From contig FMUV01000006.1 of assembly GCA_900101355.1 (NCBI GenBank), positions 1-64,000 of the forward strand: 64,000 nucleotides of DNA, given 5' to 3'. Source of the stretch: Ruminococcus sp. YE282 (GTDB lineage Bacteria; Bacillota; Clostridia; Oscillospirales; Acutalibacteraceae). Made by a program: the position numbers and the translations under genes. The notes under the pieces are model-generated. The model ran no database searches and had not been told where the DNA came from. It was given only the letters and a program-made list of their open reading frames with translations. Positions 35,164 through 44,302 of this stretch are shown here, piece by piece. The stretch's first letter is position 1, and each line of letters opens with the position of its first letter.

Positions 35164-37361
35164 GTAAGTATTCTAATGTAGCACACTATCAGGATTTTTC
35201 TGAACTTGAAAACATTCTGTCTCATTCAAGCAACAGCTATGATATGGACAAAATCACAAAAGCCTACAAGTTTGCGGAAGTTGCACACGGTGACCAGCGC
35301 AGGGTGAGCGGAATACCATACATTCTTCATCCGACTTCGGTTGCCTGTATTGTTGCCGAACTCGGAATGGATACAGATACTATTTGCGGCGCACTTTTGC
35401 ATGACGTGGTTGAGGATACGACTGTTATGCTTGATGAAATTCAAAAAAAGTTCGGTGCAGACGTTGCAAAGCTTATCGACGGAGTAACAAAAATTTCCAA
35501 AATTCCATATTCATCTCGTGAGCAGCAGCAGGCTGAAAATATACGCAAAATGTTGATTGCTATGGCTGACGACATCCGTGTTATAATTATTAAGCTTGCC
35601 GACAGACTGCACAATATGCGAACAATGGATTGTATGCCCGAACAGAAACGCAGGGATAAATCTCTTGAAAATATGCAGGTGTTTGCGCCGATAGCTCACC
35701 GCCTCGGTATCAAAACAATTAAAGATGAGCTTGAGGATCGCTCATTGCAGTATCTCGACCCGATAGGCTATAAAGAGATTGAAGACAAACTGCTTATGAA
35801 TGAAGAGGGCAGAGATAAGTTTATTGAGTCAATCAAAAAGCAGATTCTCGAAAAAACAAAAGATACAATAAAGAATGTTTATATAACCGGCAGAGTTAAG
35901 AGCATTAACAGCATCTACCGCAAGACTTATATGCGGAACCAAACTATGGACCAAATTTTTGATGTTTTTGCGGTTCGTGTAATTGTTGACAATGTTTCTG
36001 ACTGCTACAATGTTTTGGGTGTTGTTCATGATATTTTTAAGCCTATTCCAAACAGGTTTAAAGATTATATTTCAATGCCAAAGCCCAATATGTACCAATC
36101 ACTTCATACAACGGTGCTTGACAAGAATGCAATTCCGTTTGAGGTTCAAATAAGGACATGGGAAATGCACTATACCGCAGAATACGGAATTGCGGCGCAC
36201 TGGAAATACAAACTCGGTATGGGTCCTGACAGCAAGGGCGATGACAGGCTTAAGAAGAATATTGAAAAAGTCAAAAATATGATTCTTGAACAGCTTGAGG
36301 CGGAAGATTCCACCGAGATTGCAAAGAATATCCGAAACGACTTTGAAGAAAACGACGTATATGTGTTTACCCCTAAGGGCGACGTAATCAGCCTGCCGCG
36401 CGGCTCAACACCGATAGATATGGCTTATACTATTCATACTCAGGTCGGTCACAGAATGGTGGGTGCAAAGGTCAACGGAAAAATTGTGCCGTTTGACTAT
36501 GTGCTCAAAACGGGCGAAATCTGCGAGATTACCACGCAGAAAGAGGAACATCCCAACCGTGCTTGGATAGATATATGTAAAACGGCTTCCGCAAAGTCAA
36601 AAATCAGGCAATGGTTTAAGCACGAAAAGCGTGATGAAAATATCGCAGAAGGCAAGCAAATGCTTGAACGTGAATTTAAACGTCACGGAATCAACCTTGC
36701 CGAAAGCGAGTGGAGCGACTTTCTGCACCAGCTCTTTATCAAAAAGCAGTATAATACAATAGATGATTTTTATGCGGCAATCGGATATGGCGGTATTCAG
36801 CTTTGGAAGATTATGCCGAGACTCAAAGAAGAATATCAGAAGACTTATGCCTCGGATATTGAAAATATAAATGTTCCGCAAGCTCCCGTAAAACGCACCA
36901 AATCAAATTCAGGCGTTGTTATTGAGGGCACAGACGCAGGAGATGTGCTTGTTAAGTTTTCAAACTGCTGCAATCCTTTGCCGGGCGATGATATTATCGG
37001 CTATATAACAAGGGGTTACGGTGTTTCAATTCATAAGCGGACCTGCACTAACGTTCCAAAGGATATTTCAAAGTCAGAGGAACCCGAACGCTGGGTTTCA
37101 TGTTATTGGGAAGATGAGGTAGGCGAGGCATTCCGCAGCACATTGCAGATTACGGCAAACGACAGAACGGGCTTGCTTGCCGACGTTACCATAATGCTTT
37201 CTAATATGCATATTTTTATTCACTCACTTAATTCCCGTGAGTTGAAAAACGGTAAAGCAATTGTAACCGCAACTATTGATGTAATGGGACGTAATCATCT
37301 GAGAGGCGTAATATCAAAACTTTCCGATATTAACGGAATAGAAGAAATAAAGAGGCTATAA
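35160..37361 (+). CDS. rel: Bifunctional (p)ppGpp synthetase/hydrolase
   Basis: A 733-residue stringent-response enzyme. The hydrolase HD domain has VAHGDQRRVSGIPYILHPTS and LLHDVVEDTT (H81-D82). The synthetase domain (about 230-350) includes GRVKSINSIYRKTYMRN and YISMPKPNMYQSLHT. TGS (about 390-455, VYVFTPKGDVISLPRGSTPI) and a C-terminal ACT domain (LLADVTIMLSNMHIFIHSLN) complete the long RSH layout. The hydrolase residues appear intact, so both activities are expected. GTG start overlapping recJ. Confidence 0.96.
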   Translation: MSKYSNVAHYQDFSELENILSHSSNSYDMDKITKAYKFAEVAHGDQRRVSGIPYILHPTSVACIVAELGMDTDTICGALLHDVVEDTTVMLDEIQKKFGADVAKLIDGVTKISKIPYSSREQQQAENIRKMLIAMADDIRVIIIKLADRLHNMRTMDCMPEQKRRDKSLENMQVFAPIAHRLGIKTIKDELEDRSLQYLDPIGYKEIEDKLLMNEEGRDKFIESIKKQILEKTKDTIKNVYITGRVKSINSIYRKTYMRNQTMDQIFDVFAVRVIVDNVSDCYNVLGVVHDIFKPIPNRFKDYISMPKPNMYQSLHTTVLDKNAIPFEVQIRTWEMHYTAEYGIAAHWKYKLGMGPDSKGDDRLKKNIEKVKNMILEQLEAEDSTEIAKNIRNDFEENDVYVFTPKGDVISLPRGSTPIDMAYTIHTQVGHRMVGAKVNGKIVPFDYVLKTGEICEITTQKEEHPNRAWIDICKTASAKSKIRQWFKHEKRDENIAEGKQMLEREFKRHGINLAESEWSDFLHQLFIKKQYNTIDDFYAAIGYGGIQLWKIMPRLKEEYQKTYASDIENINVPQAPVKRTKSNSGVVIEGTDAGDVLVKFSNCCNPLPGDDIIGYITRGYGVSIHKRTCTNVPKDISKSEEPERWVSCYWEDEVGEAFRSTLQITANDRTGLLADVTIMLSNMHIFIHSLNSRELKNGKAIVTATIDVMGRNHLRGVISKLSDINGIEEIKRL

Positions 37362-37363
37362 TT

Positions 37364-37819
37364 ATGAAAGCAATATTGCAGCGTGTTTCTCATGCACAGG
37401 TGGACGTTGATAATAAAACAGTGGGCAAGATAGGAAAAGGTTTTTTGATTTTGCTCGGAGTAGAATCGGGCGACGATGAAGTTGAAGCCGATGTTCTTGC
37501 TTCAAAAATATCTGGACTGCGAATATTTACCGATGAAAATGACAAGATGAATCTTTCGCTTGCCGACGTCAACGGTTCGGCTTTGGTTATTTCTAATTTT
37601 ACATTATGTGCCAATTGTTCGCACGGAAGACGTCCGAGTTTTATCGGTGCGGCACGTCCTGAAATTGCTAATCCTCTATATGAGTATTTTTGTCAAAAGC
37701 TTCTTGACAACGGCGTTGGTGTTGTTGAAAAGGGAATTTTCGGAGCGGATATGCAGGTGTCGCTTTTAAATGACGGTCCTGTAACAATAGATATTAATTC
37801 AAAGGATTTGAAACGATGA
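37364..37819 (+). CDS. dtd: D-aminoacyl-tRNA deacylase
   Basis: A 151-residue enzyme that clears D-amino acids or glycine from mischarged tRNA. Start MKAILQRVSHAQVDV, then GKGFLILLGVE, the active-site block SNFTLCANCSHGRRPSF (usually SQFTL-AD--KG-RPSF) and C-terminal GIFGADMQVSLLNDGPVTI with the Gly-cis-Pro region. The Cys and Ser substitutions in the active-site block are mild. The stop overlaps the next gene (ATGA). Confidence 0.94.
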   Translation: MKAILQRVSHAQVDVDNKTVGKIGKGFLILLGVESGDDEVEADVLASKISGLRIFTDENDKMNLSLADVNGSALVISNFTLCANCSHGRRPSFIGAARPEIANPLYEYFCQKLLDNGVGVVEKGIFGADMQVSLLNDGPVTIDINSKDLKR

Positions 37820-38442
37820 TAAAGATAAAAATATACAAAGTTACTTTTCTTGAAACCAACTGCACATACCTTGTGGATGAAGCAACCGGAAAATCAGCTG
37901 TTGTTGACCCGGGCGGACGCAGCGACGAGCTTATAAGTCAAATTAAATCCGACGGCGGTCATCTTGAATATGTAATGCTTACTCACGGTCACTATGACCA
38001 TATATACTTTGCAAAGCAGCTTGCCGATATGTTTGGCGCAAAGATTGTAACAGGGGAGAAGAACAACGAATTTCTCAGCAATCCTGCCCTTAATCTTACA
38101 GCAAAGCACAGCCTGAATCTTGCGCCGTTTTCGGCAGACATTTTGCTTAGAGACGGAGACACCTTTATGCTGGGCGAAACCGAGATAAAATATATTACCA
38201 CTCCGGGCCATACAAGCGGATGCGGCACTTATATTTTTGATGATGTGATATTGTGCGGCGATACCCTGTTTTGCGAATCCTACGGCAGGGTTGACTTGCC
38301 GACAGGCAATTATGCCGATATGGCTGCTTCGCTTAAAAAGCTTAAAGACCTTGACGGGGATTATAAGGTTATCCCGGGTCACGGAGAGCTTACAACACTT
38401 AGTCATGAAAGAAAATACAATCCGCTTATGAGTACGCTTTGA
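37816..38442 (+). CDS. Metallo-beta-lactamase-fold hydrolase (glyoxalase II-like)
   Basis: A 208-residue hydrolase with the HxHxDH metal motif in MLTHGHYDHIYFAKQ, later His in TTPGHTSGC, Asp in CGDTLF and His in IPGHGELT, completing a two-metal site. The short form resembles YcbL/GloB-like thioester hydrolases; the substrate is not known. The rel-dtd-MBL-hemZ order is common in clostridia. Confidence 0.9.
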   Translation: MIKIKIYKVTFLETNCTYLVDEATGKSAVVDPGGRSDELISQIKSDGGHLEYVMLTHGHYDHIYFAKQLADMFGAKIVTGEKNNEFLSNPALNLTAKHSLNLAPFSADILLRDGDTFMLGETEIKYITTPGHTSGCGTYIFDDVILCGDTLFCESYGRVDLPTGNYADMAASLKKLKDLDGDYKVIPGHGELTTLSHERKYNPLMSTL

Positions 38443-38443
38443 T

Positions 38444-39904
38444 ATGAATTTATACGTTAAAAACAATAATTTTCACTTTGAACTTGAAAACTTAACACGG
38501 CTGTTTTTCCCCGATGAAAAAATAAATGTGTATCGTGAAGAACAAAAAACTGTAACTCCCTATATTTTGGCTGAATTGGCAGACAGAGTTACTGTAAAAG
38601 CTGAAATTAACGGTTTTGTCAGCGAATTGTCGGCTCCTCTCGGCAGCGATGATAATTCAAACGAGCTTATTACTGTTCAGCTTTTGTATAAAATCCTTTG
38701 CCGTTATTCGGGAATAAACCAGCCCTGGGGACTTCTTACAGGTGTTCGTCCGGTAAAACTTTTTCGCAAAGTTTGTGAAGAATCTGGTGTTGATAAAGCA
38801 AAACAAACATTTTTAGACGAATTTTTTGTAAGCAGGGAAAAATTAAACCTTGCTTTTGACACCGAACAGCACGAAAAAAGAATTTTGGAGCTTTCAAAAC
38901 CTGAGTCTTTCAGCCTTTACGTTGGAATCCCGTTTTGCCACTCACGATGCAGCTATTGTTCATTTGTAATGGCTTCAATCGAGCGTGCAAAAAAACTGAT
39001 TGAACCGTATGTAAATTTGCTTTGCGAAGAGATTAAGGCAACTGCCGAAATAGCAAACCGGCTTGGACTAAGGCTTGAAACCGTGTATTTTGGCGGAGGC
39101 ACGCCAACCACACTCAATGCCGAACAGCTTAATCGTGTGCTTAAAACAGTTAACACAAGTTTTAATATGACAACCTGTCGTGAATTTACGGTTGAAGCAG
39201 GCAGACCTGACACAATAGATAAAGAACGTCTTTTTGCTTTAAAAGAAAATAATGTTGACCGTATCAGCATAAATCCACAGACAACAAATAACAGCGTCTT
39301 GCAAGCTATCGGAAGAAAACATTCTGTTGAGCAGTTTTTTTCTGCTTTTGAACTTGCACGAAAATGCGGTTTTAATAATATAAACACCGATTTAATTGCA
39401 GGACTGCCGACAGACACGGTTGAAAGTTTTAAATCATCGCTTGACTCAATGCTAAGCCTTTCTGCCGAATGTATAACCGTTCACACCCTTTGTATGAAGC
39501 GTGCTTCAACGCTTACCAAAGAAGGTGTTTCGCTCAACAGGGATGACGCCGAAACCGCACGCAAAATGCTCAAATACGCTCAGGATTCCCTTATTTCAAA
39601 TGAGTACATACCGTATTATCTTTATCGTCAGAGCCGAATGGTTGGCAATCTTGAAAATGTGGGTTGGTCAAAGCCGGGCTTTGAAAGTCTGTACAATGTT
39701 TACGTAATGGACGAAACCCACACAATTCTTGCCTGCGGTTCGGGCGGAGTTACAAAACTGAAAAATCAGGCTGATGATTATCTTGAAAGGATATTTAACT
39801 TTAAATATCCATATGAATATATTGACAGGTTTGATGAAATAATTGCGAGAAAATCGGGAATTAAGCGGTTCTATAACCATGGTGCAGATGTTTCTCGCAC
39901 ATAA
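38444..39904 (+). CDS. hemZ: Oxygen-independent coproporphyrinogen dehydrogenase HemZ
   Basis: A 486-residue radical-SAM enzyme. The cluster motif CxxxCxxC is in GIPFCHSRCSYCSFVMAS; LETVYFGGGTPTTLNAEQLN and NINTDLIAGLPTDTVESFKS are further HemN/HemZ blocks. The roughly 160-residue N-terminal extension is typical of HemZ. It would oxidise coproporphyrinogen without oxygen, although no other heme genes are nearby. The start follows the preceding stop by one base; the ribosome site is weak, suggesting coupling. Confidence 0.9.
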   Translation: MNLYVKNNNFHFELENLTRLFFPDEKINVYREEQKTVTPYILAELADRVTVKAEINGFVSELSAPLGSDDNSNELITVQLLYKILCRYSGINQPWGLLTGVRPVKLFRKVCEESGVDKAKQTFLDEFFVSREKLNLAFDTEQHEKRILELSKPESFSLYVGIPFCHSRCSYCSFVMASIERAKKLIEPYVNLLCEEIKATAEIANRLGLRLETVYFGGGTPTTLNAEQLNRVLKTVNTSFNMTTCREFTVEAGRPDTIDKERLFALKENNVDRISINPQTTNNSVLQAIGRKHSVEQFFSAFELARKCGFNNINTDLIAGLPTDTVESFKSSLDSMLSLSAECITVHTLCMKRASTLTKEGVSLNRDDAETARKMLKYAQDSLISNEYIPYYLYRQSRMVGNLENVGWSKPGFESLYNVYVMDETHTILACGSGGVTKLKNQADDYLERIFNFKYPYEYIDRFDEIIARKSGIKRFYNHGADVSRT

Positions 39905-39924
39905 TGCGGAGGATGAATCAGGTT

Positions 39925-40000
39925 TTCGGCGGAAGTTATAATCTCTTACTGAACTCCTGAGAAGCTAATGGTTCCTTTGCACTTCTTGTAAGCAAAGCAA
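39925..40000. repeat. Dispersed intergenic repeat, copy B
   Basis: It shares with copy A (6551-6650) the ordered blocks CGGA, TTATAAT, TCT, CCTGAG, AGC, TTTGCAC and a final GCAAAGC. It lies just past hemZ and before the promoter of the next gene. Confidence 0.45.
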
Positions 40001-40007
40001 TAAACTG

Positions 40008-40036
40008 TTGATTATTAAAATCAATAGTGGTATAAT
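40008..40036 (+). promoter_or_regulatory. Promoter of the zinc-ribbon/spoVB operon
   Basis: TTGATT (40008-40013), 17 bp, TATAAT (40031-40036), upstream of the ATG at 40073. Confidence 0.7.
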
Positions 40037-40072
40037 AATTTGCATTATATTAAACAGAAAGGTTGTTTTACT

Positions 40073-40537
40073 ATGGGAAAATTCGACGAAATTTTTGACG
40101 ATGTTGTAGTAAATGCCAAGGCTGCTGCTTCGGCGGTTTCAAAAAAGGCTTCGAGCGTTTATGATACGTCCAAACATAAGATTACAGCGGCTGAACTCAG
40201 AGGCGAGATAAACAAAAAGCTCAAAGATTTGGGTGCTCTTACTTATAAGGCACAGGTACATAATGTTGACCTCTGCGAAGATATTGCAACCCTTGTGTCA
40301 GAAATTACCGACCTCAAGGATAGCCTTGCAGTAATCAACGAACACATTGCAAATTCAAAAAATCAGCGCAAATGCCCTAATTGCGATGCGGTTGTTCCGA
40401 AAAACTCACTTTATTGCAATATTTGCGGTGCAAAAATTGAAGACGATGAAACTGTCAAAGCAGAAACAGAGTCAGAAAATGATGCAGAGCAGACAGCAGA
40501 AGTACAGTCAGAAACAACTGATGAAGTTGCAGAATAA
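40073..40537 (+). CDS. Zinc-ribbon protein with helical N-terminus
   Basis: A 154-residue protein. The first 95 residues are helical and Ala/Lys-rich (MGKFDEIFDDVVVNAKAAAS onward). A zinc ribbon follows with two CxxC pairs (KCPNCDAVV and YCNICGAKI), then an acidic Glu-rich tail. The ATG at 40073 has AAAGG upstream. Function unknown; it directly precedes spoVB. Confidence 0.75.
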   Translation: MGKFDEIFDDVVVNAKAAASAVSKKASSVYDTSKHKITAAELRGEINKKLKDLGALTYKAQVHNVDLCEDIATLVSEITDLKDSLAVINEHIANSKNQRKCPNCDAVVPKNSLYCNICGAKIEDDETVKAETESENDAEQTAEVQSETTDEVAE

Positions 40538-40556
40538 TTCTCTTGGGTGATTTAAC

Positions 40557-42356
40557 TTGTCTAAAAAATATAACGCGGTAGCCACTTCCGAAAAAGATTC
40601 GTCTCAAACCTTTTTAAAGGGTGCCGCAATTCTTACGGTAAGTATGGTAATTGTCAAGTTGTTCGGATTGCTTGACAAAATTTTGCTTGCCAACATTTAC
40701 GGAATGTTCGGAGACAGTGCCTCATCAATAGGTCTTGGACTTTACAGCAATGCATTTGAGGTCTTCAACGTAATCTTTACCGTTGCAACCGGCGGACTTC
40801 CAATAGCAATTTCAAGGCTTGTGTCTCAAAATATGGCTCAAAAACGATATAAGGACGTAAAGCTTGTGCACAGAATATCTGTACCGCTTTTTTCAATAGT
40901 CGGTATAATTTGTTTTATTATCATAATCGGTGCCAGTGTTCCTTACGCTACATTTGTCATAAAACAGCCGTATTCTATTCCCGCGATGATATGCCTTGCT
41001 CCGACAGTACTTTTTGGTTGTGTAGCTTCTATTTACAGAGGATATTTTGAGGGACAGAGAAATATGTTCCCAACCGCAATATCAGAAGTAATTGAAGCGG
41101 GCGTAAAGTTGCTTGCAGGCACTTTTCTTGCATACTTTATAATAGTATGGGGAATGGATTCTTACAATAATAACGGAACATTTTTGTGGTTTACTTTTTC
41201 CTCAAGCGCAGAAGCTGAGAAAACCATACTTTCTTATTCTGTTGCAGGAGCAATCATCGGTATTTCTCTCGGCAGCATACTTTCGTTTTTGTTCATTTTT
41301 CTGAAATACAAAATCGGCGGCGACGGAATCCCAAAAGAATATTATCAAAATTCTATTGAAGCAAGGGCAAAAAGAGATACTTTTATTGTAATCTGTAAAA
41401 CAGCCATTCCGATTGCAACAGGTACTCTTGTAATGAGCCTCGGTTCTCTTATTGACCAGATTATTCTTCAAAATGTTTTGCTTAATATTGCAACTCAGAA
41501 TCCCGACGCTTTGTACTCGCAGTACAGCCAGTATTATTCTGATGACGTTTTCTTCCAGCAACCGATTACAATTCATACCAGTTTGCTGGGATGTTATTCG
41601 GCTGCAATCACACTTATGCAGCTTGTCAACTCTGTAACTCAGGTGTTTGGTTCAAGCGCAACGCCGAACGTTACAAGTGCCTGGACAAAGGGCGACAAAA
41701 CAGAGCTTAAAAGGTCAATTAATACAGTAGTCAGAATGACTATGATGTTTACCTTGCCGATGGCGTTTGGACTTTGTGTGCTTGCGCATCCGATAATGGG
41801 ACTTATATATTCTGACCGAGCTTTGGTTGATATTGGCGGCAATGTTCTTACGCTTATGGGCATAACCACAATATTTACTGCCGCAATTACTCCTGTTTGC
41901 AGTATGCTGAATGCTATCGGAAAGGTAAAGCTTCCGATGAAAATATACACAATGTGTATGCTGATAAAAATTGGTACCACATGGATGTTTGTAAGCATAC
42001 CGGAAATAAACATTCAGGGTGCAACCACAGGTTCCTTGATTGCATATGCAATCAGTTTTGTGGTTGGAATGTATTTGCTTATCAAAAATTCAAAAGTTGT
42101 ACCCGACTTTTTCGGAACAACGGTAAAGCCGTTGATTGGTTCAGTTTTTAGTTCTGCTACGGCATTTTTCATAAATATGTGGCTGAATAATATTATTCCT
42201 CAGAGAATATCAACAATTATTTCAGTATTGGCAGCAATTGTAGTTTATTTTATTGTTTTGTTACTTATGAAAACATTTACATCAACGGAAATAAAATTTT
42301 TGCCAAAAGGCGAAAAAATTGCAAAAGTACTTGAAAAATGGCATCTTATTGGTTAA
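40557..42356 (+). CDS. spoVB: SpoVB/MurJ-like polysaccharide flippase
   Basis: A 599-residue membrane protein of the MOP superfamily with about 14 hydrophobic segments. FLKGAAILTVSMVIVKLFGL at the start and IYRGYFEGQRNMFPTAISEV are typical of SpoVB and related lipid II or oligosaccharide flippases. It is longer than most SpoVB proteins because of a loop around residues 295-345 (DALYSQYSQYYSDDVFFQQ). SpoVB acts in spore cortex synthesis, though vegetative paralogues exist. TTG start with GGTGAT upstream. mazG and hup follow, as in many clostridia. Confidence 0.85.
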   Translation: MSKKYNAVATSEKDSSQTFLKGAAILTVSMVIVKLFGLLDKILLANIYGMFGDSASSIGLGLYSNAFEVFNVIFTVATGGLPIAISRLVSQNMAQKRYKDVKLVHRISVPLFSIVGIICFIIIIGASVPYATFVIKQPYSIPAMICLAPTVLFGCVASIYRGYFEGQRNMFPTAISEVIEAGVKLLAGTFLAYFIIVWGMDSYNNNGTFLWFTFSSSAEAEKTILSYSVAGAIIGISLGSILSFLFIFLKYKIGGDGIPKEYYQNSIEARAKRDTFIVICKTAIPIATGTLVMSLGSLIDQIILQNVLLNIATQNPDALYSQYSQYYSDDVFFQQPITIHTSLLGCYSAAITLMQLVNSVTQVFGSSATPNVTSAWTKGDKTELKRSINTVVRMTMMFTLPMAFGLCVLAHPIMGLIYSDRALVDIGGNVLTLMGITTIFTAAITPVCSMLNAIGKVKLPMKIYTMCMLIKIGTTWMFVSIPEINIQGATTGSLIAYAISFVVGMYLLIKNSKVVPDFFGTTVKPLIGSVFSSATAFFINMWLNNIIPQRISTIISVLAAIVVYFIVLLLMKTFTSTEIKFLPKGEKIAKVLEKWHLIG

Positions 42357-42413
42357 AATAAGTAATTGTGGGTTGTATTGACAGCTCTTAAAGATAACGG
42401 AGATGGATAGAAA

Positions 42414-43211
42414 ATGGATTTTAAGGAAAAGCAGAACTATAATTTTAACGACCTTGTTGAAATAGTAAAAATTCTCAGGTCGCCGGGCGGATGTCCGTGG
42501 GACAGAGAGCAAACCCATAAATCCATTCGTTCCAATTTTATTGAGGAAACCTATGAAGCAATTGAAGCGATAGATACGGACGATACCGAGCTGCTGAAAG
42601 AGGAACTTGGCGACGTACTGCTTCAGGTTGCGCTTCATTCGGAAATTGAAAGCGAGAAAAACAGCTTTAATATCGAAGACGTTTGTGATGGTGTTTGCAA
42701 AAAACTAATCACACGTCATCCCCATGTTTTTGGAACGGTTGTAGCTAACAACACCGAAGAAGCACTCCAAAGTTGGGATGCAGTCAAGATGAAAACTAAA
42801 TCCCAAAAATCACAGGCTGAAGCAATGCAGAGCGTGTCAAAGGCGTTACCTTCTCTTATGCGAAGCACAAAAATCCAGCAAAAAGCCGCAAAAACCGGTT
42901 TTGACTGGGCCAGTGCAGAGGGTGCGCTTGAAAAACTCTATGAAGAGTGTCACGAGCTGAAAGCGGCAATACTAAGTGATGATGAAGAAAACCAGCGTGA
43001 AGAGCTTGGTGATGTTTTATTCTCGGCGGTTAATGTTGCACGCTTGCTTAACATAGACAGTGAACACGCACTTTACGATGCTTGTGACAAATTTACAGAC
43101 CGTTTTTCAAAGGTAGAGGCTCTTGCAAAAGAGCGTAATATTGATATGAAATCGGCACCACTTTCACAACTCGACTCCCTATGGGATGAAGTTAAAATAA
43201 ATCAAAAATAA
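42414..43211 (+). CDS. mazG: Nucleoside triphosphate pyrophosphohydrolase MazG
   Basis: A 265-residue enzyme with two MazG domains; RSPGGCPWDREQTHKSIRSN and EETYEAIEAI with EELGDVLLQVALHSE give the first metal site, and FDWASAEGALEKLYEECHEL with EELGDVLFSAVN the second. It hydrolyses aberrant NTPs to NMP and pyrophosphate. It lacks the tetrapyrrole methylase domain fused in Bacillus YabN. GGAGATGG precedes the ATG. Confidence 0.94.
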   Translation: MDFKEKQNYNFNDLVEIVKILRSPGGCPWDREQTHKSIRSNFIEETYEAIEAIDTDDTELLKEELGDVLLQVALHSEIESEKNSFNIEDVCDGVCKKLITRHPHVFGTVVANNTEEALQSWDAVKMKTKSQKSQAEAMQSVSKALPSLMRSTKIQQKAAKTGFDWASAEGALEKLYEECHELKAAILSDDEENQREELGDVLFSAVNVARLLNIDSEHALYDACDKFTDRFSKVEALAKERNIDMKSAPLSQLDSLWDEVKINQK

Positions 43212-43228
43212 CTTGGAGGTATTTTTTA

Positions 43229-43504
43229 ATGAAAAAAACTGAACTGATAGCTGCAATTGCAGAACAGAGCGGACTTACAAAGAAGGATGCAGAAAAAGCA
43301 CTTAACGCAACAATTGATACAATCATTAAGGCAGTAGCAGAGGGTGACAAAATCCAACTCACAGGTTTTGGTACATTTGAGCAGCGTCAGAGAAACGCAA
43401 GAACAGGCGTTGATCCAAGAACAGGCAACTCAATCGAAATTCCTGCTTCAAAGGTTCCTGCATTCAAGGCAGGCAAAGGCTTTAAGGATATAGTTAACAA
43501 GTAA
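43229..43504 (+). CDS. hup: HU-family DNA-binding protein
   Basis: A 91-residue histone-like protein beginning MKKTELIAAIAEQSGLTKKD, with the arm region QRQRNARTGVDPRTGNSIEI and PASKVPAFKAGKGFKDIVNK at the end. It bends and compacts DNA. A strong ribosome site (TTGGAGGT) sits upstream, fitting high expression. Terminated at 43531-43562. Confidence 0.97.
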   Translation: MKKTELIAAIAEQSGLTKKDAEKALNATIDTIIKAVAEGDKIQLTGFGTFEQRQRNARTGVDPRTGNSIEIPASKVPAFKAGKGFKDIVNK

Positions 43505-43530
43505 TTTTTAAAGTTAAAATAATTTAATTA

Positions 43531-43562
43531 CCGTTTGATACAACCGTATCAAACGGTTTTTT
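43531..43562 (+). terminator. Terminator of hup
   Basis: CCGTTTGATAC (43531-43541) pairs with GTATCAAACGG (43546-43556), followed by six T. Confidence 0.9.
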
Positions 43563-43579
43563 ATTAATTATATTTATGG

Positions 43580-43627
43580 ACAAGCCGAATTGGAGATTAT
43601 CATTCCCAAAATCAGGCTTGTTTTTTT
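43580..43627 (+). terminator. Second hairpin and T-run between hup and ctsR
   Basis: ACAAGCC (43580-43586) pairs with GGCTTGT (43615-43621), enclosing TTGG and CCAA arms, and is followed by seven T. It insulates the ctsR promoter region. Confidence 0.6.
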
Positions 43628-43636
43628 GAAAGTGAA

Positions 43637-43653
43637 AGTCAGAAAAAGTCAAA
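43637..43653 (+). promoter_or_regulatory. CtsR operator, distal
   Basis: AGTCAGA, AAA, AGTCAAA (43637-43653) matches the CtsR heptad repeat RGTCAAA-N3-RGTCAAA with one mismatch. It lies about 90 bp upstream of the ctsR promoter. Confidence 0.65.
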
Positions 43654-43725
43654 AATATTTTGATTTGTTAGGAAATAAAAGAATAATTAAGAATATCAGA
43701 GCATAAGTAAGATTATTATATAAAA

Positions 43726-43780
43726 TTTGACTTTAATTGACTTTGACTTTGCCTGACCTTGAGGCTATAATATAGTCAAA
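43726..43780 (+). promoter_or_regulatory. ctsR-operon promoter overlapped by CtsR operators
   Basis: Promoter: TTGACT (43743-43748), 17 bp, TATAAT (43766-43771). TTTGACT-TTA-ATTGACT (43726-43742) is a CtsR box in inverse orientation with one mismatch. TTTGACT-TTG-CCTGACC (43742-43758) is a weaker second box covering the -35, and a lone AGTCAAA (43774-43780) follows the -10. CtsR bound here would block RNA polymerase, giving autoregulation relieved by heat stress. Confidence 0.85.
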
Positions 43781-43834
43781 AGGTTGAGAGAACCCGAAAG
43801 AAGCACAGCAATGTGCAGAAAAGAGGCGACATAA

Positions 43835-44287
43835 ATGAGAATGAGTGATTTAGTTGCTCAATACATTCTTGAAATGCTTGAACAACAAAACGGCAGCGCA
43901 GAAATCCAGCGAAATGAACTTGCAGGAAACTTGGGTTGCGTGCCGAGCCAGATAAATTATGTAATAACTTCAAGATTCACGCCTGAACAGGGTTATATGG
44001 TAGAAAGCCGCAGAGGCGGCGGAGGTTATATCCGAATAAGCCGTGTTAAGATGGATAAGGGAACCGCCCTTATGCATATAATAAATTCGGTTGGCAATAC
44101 TCTTGACAAAGCGGCTGCCGAAGCGATGCTTCACAATATGCTTGGGCGCCAAATAATTGATTTGCGTTCGGCAAAAATCATTGCGTCGGCATTATCCGAC
44201 AGAACATTGTCACATATTGAACAGGATAAGCGTGATACAATTCGAGCGGACTTGTTTAAAAATATGTTACTTACTCTCAACAGTTGA
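43835..44287 (+). CDS. ctsR: Transcriptional repressor CtsR
   Basis: A 150-residue repressor of class III heat-shock genes. The N-terminal helix-turn-helix spans MSDLVAQYILEMLEQQNGSA and LAGNLGCVPSQINYVITSRF. The Gly-rich wing RRGGGGYIRI is the heat-sensing tip in known CtsR proteins. The C-terminal part forms the dimer. It heads the operon ctsR-mcsA-mcsB-clpC and should bind the operators at 43637-43780. Confidence 0.96.
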   Translation: MRMSDLVAQYILEMLEQQNGSAEIQRNELAGNLGCVPSQINYVITSRFTPEQGYMVESRRGGGGYIRISRVKMDKGTALMHIINSVGNTLDKAAAEAMLHNMLGRQIIDLRSAKIIASALSDRTLSHIEQDKRDTIRADLFKNMLLTLNS

Positions 44288-44302
44288 ATGGAGGTATAAT
44301 TT

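Noticed and set aside
37894..38466. 190-codon frame on - within the MBL gene
   Set aside because: Antisense to a gene with a complete metal site, and without a translation signal.
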